NCBI RefSeq assembly: GCF_002382885.1
Contig: NZ_NWVL01000042.1
Coordinates: forward strand, 1 to 64,000
Direction of reading: 5' to 3'
Source: Streptomyces sp. WZ.A104
Lineage (GTDB): Bacteria > Actinomycetota > Actinomycetes > Streptomycetales > Streptomycetaceae
DNA length: 64,000 nt
Shown: positions 43,402 through 52,399 of the stretch, in pieces
Numbering within the stretch: position 1 is the stretch's first letter
Layout of the letters: each line of letters begins with the position of its first letter
Translations under genes and position numbers: made by a program
The notes under the pieces: generated by a model
The model's database searches: none
The model's input: only the letters and a program-made list of their open reading frames with translations
Told to the model about the DNA's origin: nothing

Positions 43402-43897
43402 CGAAGGGCCTTCACGGATCACGTCTCGGGGCCGCGGCGGGGCGCGAAGCAAGCGCGTGCCCCTTCACCGCGTAGACGGCAGCCACGCATGAAGCCGGAG
43501 AGCATGAACCAGAACTGGCCCTGCGCCACCTTCGGACTCAGCAGCAGGCTGCGGTGAACAGCAGCCCGCCGACGGCAACCAGCAGGCCGAGGCGCGCTTT
43601 CGAGCGCGTCGACGTTGGGCTGCTCCGGCACAGTCGGCGGGTGACGCATACGAGGGCGCAGGCCGCCAGGAGGGCAAGAACGGCAGGGAGAGCGGCCGGA
43701 TGGTCCACGTCCCTCGCTGAGTCCGGAGAAGCAGGGGAGAACGCCGCCCGGTACGCACCCGGGCGGTTTCCGATCTGCTTGCCACTTCTTTCCGTGCGTG
43801 TCGGCGGCCGGTGAGGGGTGCGCGGCGGCATGTGGGCGGTGCGCTTGGGGTACGGATAGGGGTCCGCTCACCCTGAGCGGAGGGGGAGGGGTGGGAT
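43402..43897. other. Intergenic region, one doubtful small ORF only
   Basis: About 500 bp. Apart from the reverse-strand small ORF at 43538-43708, no gene is seen. The 3' end holds the purine-rich RBS (GGAGGGGGAGGGG) of the next gene. Confidence 0.45.
43538..43708 (-). CDS. Possible small membrane protein
   Basis: A 56-residue reading frame from GTG 43708 with two hydrophobic segments (LPAVLALLAACALVCVTRRL and ARLGLLVAVGGLLFTAACC) and an unusual Cys-Cys end. GAGGG lies very close to the start. There is no family match that I know of. It could be spurious. Confidence 0.3.
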   Translation of the reverse strand: MDHPAALPAVLALLAACALVCVTRRLCRSSPTSTRSKARLGLLVAVGGLLFTAACC

Positions 43898-45244
43898 GTG
43901 GATGCTCGTGGGGGTGTTCTGGCTCTGATGGGTTCGGGCGAGACGAGCCCGACCATGGTCACGTTGCACCGGGAACTCGTCGCGCACCTGGGCGGCGACG
44001 CTGATGCGGTGATCCTGGAGACACCGTACGGATTCCAGGTCAACCGCGACGACATCTCCAACCGTGCCCGCGAATACTTCCGACGCTCCGTGAGCCTCGC
44101 GACAGTGGTCGCTCCGGACAGCGGCGCGGACGCCCCTTCGAGCGGTACGCCGGGCGATGGCGGCGCGGACAAGGTCCGTGACCTGGTGCGCAGGGCGGAC
44201 TGGGTGTTCTCGGGGCCCGGCAGCCCCTCGTACGCGCTGAACCGGTGGCACACCCTGCGCCTGGGCGAGATCCTGCGCGAACGGGTGGCACGCGGGCACG
44301 GCGTGACGGTGATGGCCTCCGCAGCGGCGTGCACGGTGGGATTCGCGGCGCTGCCCGTCTACGAGGTGTACAAAGCCGGGCATCCTCCCGCGTGGCTGAC
44401 CGGGCTTGATCTGCTCGGGGTGCTCGGCCTGCCGGTCGCGGTGATCCCGCACTACGACAACGCCGAGGGAGGCACGCACGACACCCGCTTCTGCTATCTG
44501 GGCGAGCCCCGCCTCACCGTCCTGGAGCACGAACTCCCCGACGAGAGCGCCGTCCTCGGCATCGATGAGCACACGGCTGTCATCGTCGATCTCGGTACCT
44601 CGCTGGTACGTGTGTGGGGGCGGGGTGTCATGACGATCCGGCGGCGGGGAGCGAGCGTCCTGGTGCCCGGCGGCACCACGCTGCCCGTGGAGCAACTGCG
44701 CGACTTGGTGGCAGGAACGCAACCCGCAGTGGTTCCCTTGCCTCGCCGTCCTGCCGAAACCGATGAGGGTGCCGGCGCCGCCCGCCACGCCGCCACGGCC
44801 GGCACCGGCGGTGCGGCGACACTGCAGGAGGCCGTTGCGGCAGCGGAGTTGCGGTTCGATTCAGCGCAGGAAGCGCGGGACGCCCGGACCATGGCCGAGG
44901 CGGCGGTGGAGCTTGAGTCGGTAATCGCCGCGTGGAGCGCCGACATGGAGGAGGACCAGGGCGGAGAGTGGGCCCGCACGGTCCTGCACGGCATGATCCG
45001 CCGCCTCGCCCAGGACGCCGGGCGTGGTCTGAGCGAGCCGGAGCACACCCTCGGGCGGATCCTGGTGCCCCTTCTCGGCCTGCGCAGGAGGCTGCGTGCG
45101 GACGGCGCCTACGACCTGGCGGACGAGCTGCGTGAAGCCCTGGCAGCCGGCGGCGTCCGGCTGACCGACACCGCAGAGAGTAGCCAATGGTGGTGGGAGG
45201 AAGAGACCGACGACCAGCAGACCGGCACGCGTTCGCAGGCGTAG
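43898..45244 (+). CDS. Peptidase S51-like (cyanophycinase/class I GATase fold) protein with extra C-terminal domain
   Basis: A 448-residue protein. The first 270 residues have the S51 layout: GGVLALMGSGETSPTMV, AVILETPYGFQVNRDDISNR, VFSGPGSPSYALNRW, then VTVMASAAACTVG at the nucleophile turn, where Ser is kept but the usual Gly-x-Ser-Ala-Gly is altered, and VIPHYDNAEGGTHDTRFCYL. After a Gly/Ala linker, the C-terminal 130 residues (LGLRRRLRADGAYDLADELR, EALAAGGVRLTDTAES) resemble the end of cysteinyl-tRNA synthetase. GTG 43898 has a strong purine-rich RBS. Its substrate is unknown. Confidence 0.78.
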   Translation: MDARGGVLALMGSGETSPTMVTLHRELVAHLGGDADAVILETPYGFQVNRDDISNRAREYFRRSVSLATVVAPDSGADAPSSGTPGDGGADKVRDLVRRADWVFSGPGSPSYALNRWHTLRLGEILRERVARGHGVTVMASAAACTVGFAALPVYEVYKAGHPPAWLTGLDLLGVLGLPVAVIPHYDNAEGGTHDTRFCYLGEPRLTVLEHELPDESAVLGIDEHTAVIVDLGTSLVRVWGRGVMTIRRRGASVLVPGGTTLPVEQLRDLVAGTQPAVVPLPRRPAETDEGAGAARHAATAGTGGAATLQEAVAAAELRFDSAQEARDARTMAEAAVELESVIAAWSADMEEDQGGEWARTVLHGMIRRLAQDAGRGLSEPEHTLGRILVPLLGLRRRLRADGAYDLADELREALAAGGVRLTDTAESSQWWWEEETDDQQTGTRSQA

Positions 45245-45273
45245 AGAAAACCAGTGGACCCCTTTAAGTCGAT

Positions 45274-45302
45274 TTGCGCACTTGCATAGGCTTTGCAATA
45301 AG
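45274..45302 (+). promoter_or_regulatory. Promoter with Nur-box-like operator
   Basis: TTGCAT-AGGCT-TTGCAA (45282-45298) matches the Nur consensus tTGCaa-N5-ttGCAA with one mismatch. It overlaps a candidate promoter, TTGCGC (45274-45279) and AATAAG (45297-45302) with 17-nt spacing, so a bound repressor would block RNA polymerase. It controls the gene starting at 45360. Confidence 0.55.
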
Positions 45303-45359
45303 ATCGGCAGAGGGGCCCCTCCCCTCCGGACTCTCCCGCCGACGTTGGAGCCGTGCACG

Positions 45360-45860
45360 ATGCCGCTCGCCTCGCACGAAGCGCCTGATGTGCCGCCGGT
45401 CGCCGTCGAAGTGGTGCTGCTGCGGCACGATCCACGCGAGGGCTTCACCTATCGCCGGCTGATCACGGCACTCGGCAGAGGGGTGAGCCCGGACCATGCC
45501 GCGAGGGGTCTCGCGCTCCTTGGCGAACACGACGAGACGCACTTGGTGCACTCGACCAGCTGGCGGGCCACTCGCGAGGGCGGCATCACCCTGACCTACC
45601 TCGTCCACCCGGACCCCGCCCCGGACCAGCCCGGCACCCTGCTCCCGGAACCGCACAGGATTGCCCGCTCATCCAGGCCGGGCCACCCGTCCCCTCCGGA
45701 CCTGGAAGTCGGCCACGTCGTAGCGCACGCCGTCCGCCATCTCGCGTTCCTGGAACGTACCGATCCCGCCGTCGCCGCACACGTCTCCGCCTGGCCCGGC
45801 CTGGTGCACGCCTTGCACTCCCTACCCCTTGCCACCGCGGGAGAAATGGCGCACGCCTGA
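45360..45860 (+). CDS. Hypothetical protein under a Nur-like operator
   Basis: A 166-residue protein, unrecognised. ATG 45360 is preferred; a GTG lies 7 bases upstream out of frame. The sequence is rich in His (VEVVLLRHDPREGFTYRRLI, ARGLALLGEHDETHLVHSTS, GHVVAHAVRHLAFLE), with about 11 His that could bind metal. No signal peptide or membrane segment. The operator suggests nickel-linked control, which fits the NicO gene upstream; that is inference. Confidence 0.7.
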   Translation: MPLASHEAPDVPPVAVEVVLLRHDPREGFTYRRLITALGRGVSPDHAARGLALLGEHDETHLVHSTSWRATREGGITLTYLVHPDPAPDQPGTLLPEPHRIARSSRPGHPSPPDLEVGHVVAHAVRHLAFLERTDPAVAAHVSAWPGLVHALHSLPLATAGEMAHA

Positions 45861-46130
45861 GCCTCCGTCGCGCCGCGACTCCACCCCGCCACGCCGGGCC
45901 GGGCTCTGGCCAGTACACGCCCCCGTTCGGCTCCGCCGCCGTTGCGGGCGCAGCACACGCATGGTGACCTGGGTGCAGCCCAGCGTCACATTATGGGACT
46001 TTTACCGCGCGATCCTTGTCGCTCCAGGGCGAGCTCCTGCGGGCCCGGACGGCGCTTGGAAGCTTCAGCTCCCAGCCGCCCCGCCTGGACTCTCCGGAGG
46101 GCAAGCGGCTCTCACCGGAAACGGACCCCC

Positions 46131-47795
46131 ATGCACGCTCCCCGCATGCTCCGACGCCGCCCCGCATCCCGCCGGGCCGAGCGCACCCTCGCCGCCACCG
46201 GCGCACTGGCCCTGCTGACCGCCGCGGCGGTCACCGGCCTCACTCCCGCCTCCAGTTCGGCCTCCAGCCACCGTGAGGCGCCGCTGATCGCCGGAGACCC
46301 GAGGGCGGACAACACCGACGTCTACGCCTTCACCAGCCCGGACAAGCCCGACACCGTCACCCTGGTGGCCAACTGGCTCCCGTTCCAGGAGCCCAGCGGC
46401 GGACCGAACTTCTACCCGTTCGCCGAGGACGCCCGCTACAACATCAAGATCGACGCGGACGGCAACGGCAAGCCGGACACGACGTACACGTGGGAGTTCA
46501 CCGACCACGTCCGCGACGACGCCGACCAGTTCCTCTACAACACCGGTGTCGTGAAGTCGGTGAACGACGAGACCCTGAACTTCCGGCAGACCTACAGCCT
46601 GAAGGTCACTGACAGCAGCGGGACCACCAAGACGCTCCTGAAGGACTCCCCGGTCGCACCCTCGAACGTCGGCAATGCGTCGATGCCCGACTACGCCGCC
46701 CTGCGCAAGGAGGCCGTGGTTCCGCTGCCGGGCGGCGGAACGGCCTTCGCCGGCCAGGCGTCCGACCCGTTCTTCCTGGACCTGCGGATCTTCGACCTCC
46801 TGTACGGGGGCGACCTCTCCGAGACCGGCCACAACACGCTGGCCGGCTACAACGTCAACACTCTCGCCGTCCAGGTGCCCAAGTCGACGCTGGCACTCAA
46901 GGGCGACACGAAGCGCAACCCCGTCATCGGCGTGTGGTCCACCACCGACCGCCGAGGAGCCGACGTCACGGGCGCCGGTGGCAAGGGCACCGAGGACGCG
47001 AAGGCGAAGGAGGCGCAGGGGGAGCCCGCCAAGGACGGAAATGCCGACGAGTGGCGGCAGGTCTCCCGGCTGGGCAACCCGCTCGTCAACGAGGTCGTCG
47101 TGCCGCTGAAGTTCAAGGACGCCTTCAACGCGCTGAGCCCGGAGAAGGACGCCACGATCACCCCGGTCGTCGACAAGGTCAAGGACCCCATCGTCCCCAA
47201 GCTCGTCGAGAGCATCTACAAGATCCCGGCCCCCGCTACCCCGCGCAACGACCTCGTCGAGATCTTCCTTACCGGGATCTGCAAGGAGTGCGGCCCCATC
47301 AAGGCGGACCTCAACTCGCAGCGCCTCAACCAGGACGTCGACAAGGCCGCCGTCGTCCCTGCGGAGATGCTGCGTCTGAACATGTCCGTCCCGCCCGCGG
47401 CCAAGCCCAACCGCCTCGGCGTCCTCGGCAAGGACCTGGCCGGATTCCCCAACGGCCGCCGACTCAACGACGACGTCGTCGACATCGAACTCCAAGCCCT
47501 CCAGGGCGCCGCGCAGACCGGCAAGCTCGTGCCCGCCCTGGCAGCGGGCGACGCCGTCGACACCCCCTACCGCGAGCCGGGTGACACCTTCCCGTACGTG
47601 GCGTTGCCCAACACCGCGGCCGTCAACCAGGCCGACTCGCTCCACCCCGACGGCGGCGTCGGCGCCGGCCTCGGCGGCCTCGCCTCCGGCGACGGCTTCC
47701 CCGTCGTACCCGTCACCGCCCTGGGCGGCGGGGCACTCCTGGCCATGGCCGGAGTGCTTGCCCTGCGCCGACGACGCGGCGTCGGCCAGGCATGA
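46131..47795 (+). CDS. Second secreted DUF4331 protein, coupled to a sortase
   Basis: A 554-residue paralogue of the protein at 38645-40246. Signal (TLAATGALALLTAAAVTGL), then SSHREAPLIAGDPRADNTDV, MPDYAALRKEA, FFLDLRIFDLLYGGDLSETG and GFPNGRRLNDDVVDIELQA. A Lys/Glu/Asp-rich insert (GKGTEDAKAKEAQGEPAKDG) is absent from the paralogue. The C-terminus is VTALGGGALLAMAGVLALRR plus a basic tail, like a sorting signal but lacking LPxTG. The stop overlaps the sortase ATG (ATGA), so this protein is the obvious candidate substrate. ATG 46131 chosen; 46146 is possible. Confidence 0.9.
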   Translation: MHAPRMLRRRPASRRAERTLAATGALALLTAAAVTGLTPASSSASSHREAPLIAGDPRADNTDVYAFTSPDKPDTVTLVANWLPFQEPSGGPNFYPFAEDARYNIKIDADGNGKPDTTYTWEFTDHVRDDADQFLYNTGVVKSVNDETLNFRQTYSLKVTDSSGTTKTLLKDSPVAPSNVGNASMPDYAALRKEAVVPLPGGGTAFAGQASDPFFLDLRIFDLLYGGDLSETGHNTLAGYNVNTLAVQVPKSTLALKGDTKRNPVIGVWSTTDRRGADVTGAGGKGTEDAKAKEAQGEPAKDGNADEWRQVSRLGNPLVNEVVVPLKFKDAFNALSPEKDATITPVVDKVKDPIVPKLVESIYKIPAPATPRNDLVEIFLTGICKECGPIKADLNSQRLNQDVDKAAVVPAEMLRLNMSVPPAAKPNRLGVLGKDLAGFPNGRRLNDDVVDIELQALQGAAQTGKLVPALAAGDAVDTPYREPGDTFPYVALPNTAAVNQADSLHPDGGVGAGLGGLASGDGFPVVPVTALGGGALLAMAGVLALRRRRGVGQA

Positions 47796-48508
47796 ACAGC
47801 CCGCTCTTCTCCGGTCGCCCGCCCCGCTCCTGGCGGGGCGGGCGACCGGGCCACCACCCAGGCAGACACCTCCTGCGGCTCGGCCCAACTGTCCCCCTGA
47901 AAAGAGCCGTCGGGGCCTTGGCCATCACTTTCGGCATAGCCTCGGCCTGTCTCGGCATATCCGAACTGGTGACGGAGACTGCACGGGCACCCGGCCCTCT
48001 CGCCCTGGGCAGTGTGCCGGTGCACACCGGACCCGCCGAGGCCGCCGAGCCCGGGAAACAGGCAAGCGCGGCGCCCCCGGTGCGCATCCGCATACCCGCC
48101 ATCGGCCTCGACCAGCCCCTAACGGGCGTGCGGGTCCAGCAGGACGGCCGTCTCGGTGTCCCCCCAGACCCCTCAACGGTCAGCTGGTGGAGCGACGGAC
48201 CGATACCCGGTAACTCGGGAGCGGCCATAGTCGTCGGTCATGTCGACTCTGCCACCGGCCCGGGCGCCTTCCACGGCCTTTCCACACTCCGCCCGGGCGA
48301 TAAAATCACTGTCGCCAGCGACGACCGCTCCCACATCACCTTCACCGTCCAGGCACTGCGCCAGTACGCGAAGGACACCTTCCCCGACAGCAAGGTCTAC
48401 GCGACCACCGGCCCGCCCGCACTCCACCTCATCACCTGCTCCGGCACCTACGACCGAGCCCGCGGCGAGTACCGCAGCAACCTCGTCATCTACGCCACCA
48501 CAGCGTGA
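47792..48508 (+). CDS. Class F sortase
   Basis: A 238-residue membrane-anchored transpeptidase. One transmembrane helix (AVGALAITFGIASACLGIS), a linker to about residue 95, then the sortase beta-barrel: VRIRIPAIGLDQPLTGVRV, catalytic His in AIVVGHVDSATGPGAF, catalytic Cys in LHLITCSGTYD and Arg in EYRSNLVIYA. This is the small class F layout of actinobacteria. Overlap with the DUF4331 stop indicates coupling; the sortase may attach that protein or others to the wall. No LPxTG substrate is visible in the window. Confidence 0.92.
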   Translation: MNSPLFSGRPPRSWRGGRPGHHPGRHLLRLGPTVPLKRAVGALAITFGIASACLGISELVTETARAPGPLALGSVPVHTGPAEAAEPGKQASAAPPVRIRIPAIGLDQPLTGVRVQQDGRLGVPPDPSTVSWWSDGPIPGNSGAAIVVGHVDSATGPGAFHGLSTLRPGDKITVASDDRSHITFTVQALRQYAKDTFPDSKVYATTGPPALHLITCSGTYDRARGEYRSNLVIYATTA

Positions 48509-48779
48509 ACCAGCGGCGAGTACCGGGACGAAAAGTCCTCGGACCCCAGACAGGTGATGCGCACCAGCGCCGCCGGTGGCGGGCGAGACCAGCAGGCGCC
48601 TGTTCCGGGCGGGACAGGGCGCGCTCCAGACCACCAGTGCGGGGACACTTCCAGCGCGACTCGTCGTTCTCCTCGAACGCACAGACACTTCACCGCACGA
48701 GGCTGCTCCCGCGCGGCATGCGGCAGTCGGCGTCCATGACCGGCTCCCGAGGAACTGAGCTCTCTCGCCTGGCCTGCGT

Positions 48780-50846
48780 TCAGGACGTAGGTCTGGAGAC
48801 CGCAGGGCGGCCCTGGTCGCCAGGGTGCGGGTCTGAGGCGGCAGTGGTACCGGTTCGGGGCCGGTCGCCGGGAAGGAACGTCGGCCACCAGGCGCGGCGG
48901 CCGAGATCGAGGATGAGGGCCGGCACGAGAAAGAGGCGTACGAGAAGTGTGTCGATCAGGATCCCGATGGCGACGATGCAGCCGATCTGGGCGAGATAGA
49001 GCAAGGGCATGACCGTCAGGGTGGCGAAGGTGGCGGCCAGGATGAGCCCGGCGGCGCTGATGACGCCGCTGGTGGTCTCAAGCCCCGTACGCACCCCGGC
49101 AGCCGTACCGTGCCGTACTGCCTCACTGCGGATCCGGTGGACGAGGAAGATGTTGTAGTCCACTCCGAGCGCGACAAGGAAGACGAAGGAGAACAGCATC
49201 ACCGCGGGCTCGGTCACGCTGGCGCCGGTGACCAGACGGAGCACAAGCGCCGCTGTGCCGAAGGCGGTGAACAGACTGGCCCAGGCCGCTGCGACCAGAA
49301 GCAACGGCAGCAGCACGCAGCGCAGTAACAGGACGAGCAGGACCAGGACCACGATGAGCACCAACGGTGTGATCAGCCGTTGGCCACGCACGGATGCCTC
49401 CTGGAGGTCCGCGTGCTGCGCGCTCTGCCCGCCGACCAGTACCTTTGTACCGGCCAGGGAGGCCCGGAGCCGGGTCACCGTCTCACGGGCGCGGGCGCTG
49501 TCCGGTGTGTCGCTCAGCGTTGCCAGGATCAGCGCCCTGCCCTCCGCTCCGGACGGGACAATGGCGGAGGCCGCCACGCCGGGAGTCGCCGCAACCTGGT
49601 TGCGTACGCCGGAGGCCCCGGAAGCAGGGGCCACAATGGTCAGAGGGCTCGCTGTCCCGGCTGGAAAGTGGCGCTTAAGGACCTCATGCCCGGCCACGGA
49701 GGGCGCACCGGCCGGCAGGGCCTGGTGCAGGGGAACGCCGCTCGGCGCGAGGAGCGGCGCGCAGGCCGCTCCCGCTGCCAGCAGCAGAAGACTGCCCACC
49801 CATACGCGGCGCGGGCGATGCGCGAGCGTACGAGCAGTGGCCGTCCAACGGCTCCCGGCTCCCCGCCCGTTAGGAGGCCGCAGCGTCCGTGGGCCGCACA
49901 GGACCAGAAGCGCCGGGAGGAAGGTCAGCGACACGGCGGCGCAGCAAACCATGGCGATCGCCACGGCCGGACCCAGTACCCGTTCGGCGGGCAGGTCGCT
50001 GAGAGTAAGTGTCATCATGGCGCAGGCGATGATGCCGGCGCTGGCCAGGACCGGTGGTGCGGTGGCCCGGCACGCGGCGGCCATCGCCGCAGCGGCGTCC
50101 GGCTGCCCGGCGAGTTCTTCGCGGTGGCGCGCAGCCAGCAGCAGCGCGTAGTCGGTACTCGCTCCCACGACCAGCACGAACACGATTCCCTGAGTCTGAC
50201 CGTCGATCGGCAACAGGCCCGACCGAGCCAGTGCGTACAGGGCAGCACATGCTGCTGCCAGGGCCAGCAGCGCGCCCGCGATCACGAGCAGCGGCATCAG
50301 CACGCTGCGGTAGACGAGCAGAAGAATCACCAGGACGCCGCCCAGAGCAACGGCCAGAAGCGTCCCGTCGATCTTCGCGAAAGCATCATCCAGGTCCACC
50401 TGGGCGGCCGCGGGACCCGCCAGGTGCACAGTCGTTCCACTGACCGACGCGGCCGCCTCCCTGACGGTCGCGAGCCGGTCGCGCAGATCGGCAGGCCCCC
50501 CGGGGACCACGACGATCATGGCCCGGCTGTCCTCGGCGAGAACCGGAACGAGAGACGGGCCGGCAACACGGGCAGTGACCTCACGTGCCACAGCCTCCTG
50601 GCCCGGCGTGATCCGCGCACCCTCCTGACGGGGGACCCAGACCACGGCCAGGGGCAATGGCTCGGCCACGCCGGACGGGTTGAGCACGCGGGCCACCTGC
50701 TCGGACTCCGCACCGGCGGGCAGCTGCACCTCCGGACCGGCCCGTGCCACCTCCCCCAGACGAACGGTGTAGGGGCCGGTAGCGATGGCCAAGACCAGCC
50801 ATAACAGAAGCACGGCCAGCGACCCTGCCCGGGTGAACCTCCGCAC
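48780..50846 (-). CDS. MMPL-family (RND) transporter
   Basis: A 688-residue, 12-helix transporter with the two-fold repeat of MMPL proteins. Helix 1 (SLAVLLLWLVLAIATGPYTV) is followed by an outside domain and helices 2-6 with LVVGASTDYALLLAARHREE. The second half repeats the pattern with VALGVDYNIFLVHRIRSEAV. The Asp-Tyr pairs are the conserved proton-relay positions. GTG 50846 is chosen (GGGAGG 11 nt upstream); GTG 50858 is possible. Family members export lipids, siderophores or drugs. No lipid or NRPS gene is adjacent, so the cargo is unknown. Confidence 0.9.
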   Translation of the reverse strand: MRRFTRAGSLAVLLLWLVLAIATGPYTVRLGEVARAGPEVQLPAGAESEQVARVLNPSGVAEPLPLAVVWVPRQEGARITPGQEAVAREVTARVAGPSLVPVLAEDSRAMIVVVPGGPADLRDRLATVREAAASVSGTTVHLAGPAAAQVDLDDAFAKIDGTLLAVALGGVLVILLLVYRSVLMPLLVIAGALLALAAACAALYALARSGLLPIDGQTQGIVFVLVVGASTDYALLLAARHREELAGQPDAAAAMAAACRATAPPVLASAGIIACAMMTLTLSDLPAERVLGPAVAIAMVCCAAVSLTFLPALLVLCGPRTLRPPNGRGAGSRWTATARTLAHRPRRVWVGSLLLLAAGAACAPLLAPSGVPLHQALPAGAPSVAGHEVLKRHFPAGTASPLTIVAPASGASGVRNQVAATPGVAASAIVPSGAEGRALILATLSDTPDSARARETVTRLRASLAGTKVLVGGQSAQHADLQEASVRGQRLITPLVLIVVLVLLVLLLRCVLLPLLLVAAAWASLFTAFGTAALVLRLVTGASVTEPAVMLFSFVFLVALGVDYNIFLVHRIRSEAVRHGTAAGVRTGLETTSGVISAAGLILAATFATLTVMPLLYLAQIGCIVAIGILIDTLLVRLFLVPALILDLGRRAWWPTFLPGDRPRTGTTAASDPHPGDQGRPAVSRPTS

Positions 50847-51454
50847 GACGACGGCCACCTCCCGATCATGGCGGCCGACGCCGCCCGGCGGCACGCCGAA
50901 GCCCGCGAACCCCTGTGGGATGGATGTACGAAAGCAGTTCGGCGCCAGAACCCGGCAGGATGGGCCCTGCGTCCAGATACCACCCGAACAGCCCAAACTT
51001 CCCGAATCGATGTGCCCACAGGGCAGCATCCTCGCGGGCTCCTCCTGTGAAGCACCTGAGGGTCAACGCCGCACCCTTCCAATGCCGGTAGAAGGCGTAG
51101 AAGGCTGAGCGGCGGACCGAGGTCGCAGACGGCAGGCCCTGCCGTGCCACAACTCCCTGAGTCGCCCGCGTCGACCGCCACGCTTCGAACTGACCGACGA
51201 GTGCCCGATGCCGCGGCCCCCCGGTGCCATCCCATCAAGCGAGTAGATCTGTAGATCGCGTTCCCCGCACGAAAGGGCGAGCGTGAGGCGGCGAGACGGG
51301 TACAGAGAAACCTCTCGCGAGCAGCACGGACGCGAAGAGCACAACGCCGCGCACACCGGCTACCACGACGTCTGGGAACTGATCTTGCTACGGCGGGGAA
51401 CGATCACCTTCAGAGGGGCCCATCAGCGCAGGCCAGCGGATAGTGTCGGTTGGC
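50847..51454. other. Intergenic region, no gene seen
   Basis: About 600 bp upstream of the MMPL gene and left of the relic element. It contains a short direct repeat GTAGATCTGTAGATC (51243-51257) and no convincing coding sequence. Confidence 0.45.
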
Positions 51455-51720
51455 CACCAGCTAAAACCCCTGTTGATCAGGGGTTTTTTGCTTTTCCAGG
51501 CTCTGGCGTGACCAACCGCGTGATCAACAGCCGAGAGATTCCCCAGGTCAGACCAGGGATGACAGGCCGAGCCGGCCCGCACCGGAGGCGGCGAGCTTCC
51601 GGAGACGGTAGGTGTTGCCCTCTCCGACCACGACCCGGCCCAGTTCGATGGCCCCTGTGTTCCACTTCACGAGGGACCATTCATACCCAGGGCTTCACCG
51701 CGCCGGACACGGGTCGGCTG
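51455..51720 (-). pseudogene. Left end of a relic island with a deleted integrase
   Basis: CACCAG, a terminator and about 140 bp match the left end of the satellite island (9219-9366) closely. At the shared word GAGCTTCCG the match jumps to the copy of that word at 9757-9765 and continues to about 9880, so some 400 bp of integrase (HxxR and Tyr region) have been lost by recombination between 9-bp repeats. What remains is the integrase C-terminal tail joined to the region around the first catalytic Arg. No tRNA lies upstream. Confidence 0.85.
51465..51489 (+). terminator. Terminator of the relic left end
   Basis: AACCCCTG-TTGAT-CAGGGGTT followed by TTTT. Same place relative to CACCAG as the terminator at 9231-9254. 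Confidence 0.82.
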
Positions 51721-52399
51721 CGGGCCGCGGGGGTTGCCATTGTGGACGTACCAGGCTGTCGGGGCCGGTGGCGGTCTTCGGGTTCTTGGCGCTGACGCCA
51801 CTGGAGAAGGTTCGGATCGGTGTGGCGTCGACGGCGGCCGAGCCGTCCCAGAAATCTTCGATGACAGTTCTGGCCGGGGCGAGGGATGCTTCGGATCAGG
51901 GGGATGTTCCCTGAGCGGTCGACGAACTGGTGGGCCCGGGTGAAGTCGGCTGCCCTGACGTATCGGCGGCGTTCGCGGCCACGGCCTGTTCTTCGAGCCC
52001 CCTGAGCAGCGCAGCGGCGGCCGGTGATCGGCCGGCGCGGCTGCCGCTCTCCGGCCGAGGTGCTGCCGCATGACCACACGCCCTTCCGGCAGCCGCCGCA
52101 GGTTCGCGTAGACCCCGGCCAGTCCTGCAGGTCTGCGGTGAGCGACGCCGCCCGCCGCTGATGGCAGCTCACCGACCGGCGAAACGTCCCGCCCGGCGAG
52201 TACGAGGAAGCCTTCTGGCGGAGCCAGGAGCGAACCCCGCAGTCCGCCTGAAACAAAATCACCGGACTCCACGAAACTCGGGGCAGCTCAGCTAAAGATG
52301 CGCGCGGTTTGCTGCGGTGTTTTCGTTGAGCATGGCATGGCCCTGGTGTTCGTCGGGGGAGCCCTGCCCTTCCCGTTCGGCGCAACGCAGGAGGCATCC
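51721..52399. other. Gene debris, probably transposase remnants
   Basis: About 680 bp with no intact gene. Forward frame near 52190-52250 (GEYEEAFWRSQERTPQSA) resembles the C-terminus of IS3-type orfB; the rest is too eroded to assign. The last part carries the SDR gene's upstream region with GGAGG before ATG 52400. Confidence 0.45.

Noticed and set aside
45282..45359. Earlier ATG at 45282 as start of the 166-residue protein
   Set aside because: It would lie inside the promoter and Nur-like operator and adds 26 residues without typical codon use.
48780..50846. MMPL transporter as exporter of an NRPS or mycolate-like lipid made here
   Set aside because: No lipid or intact NRPS pathway lies next to it; assigning a cargo would be guesswork.
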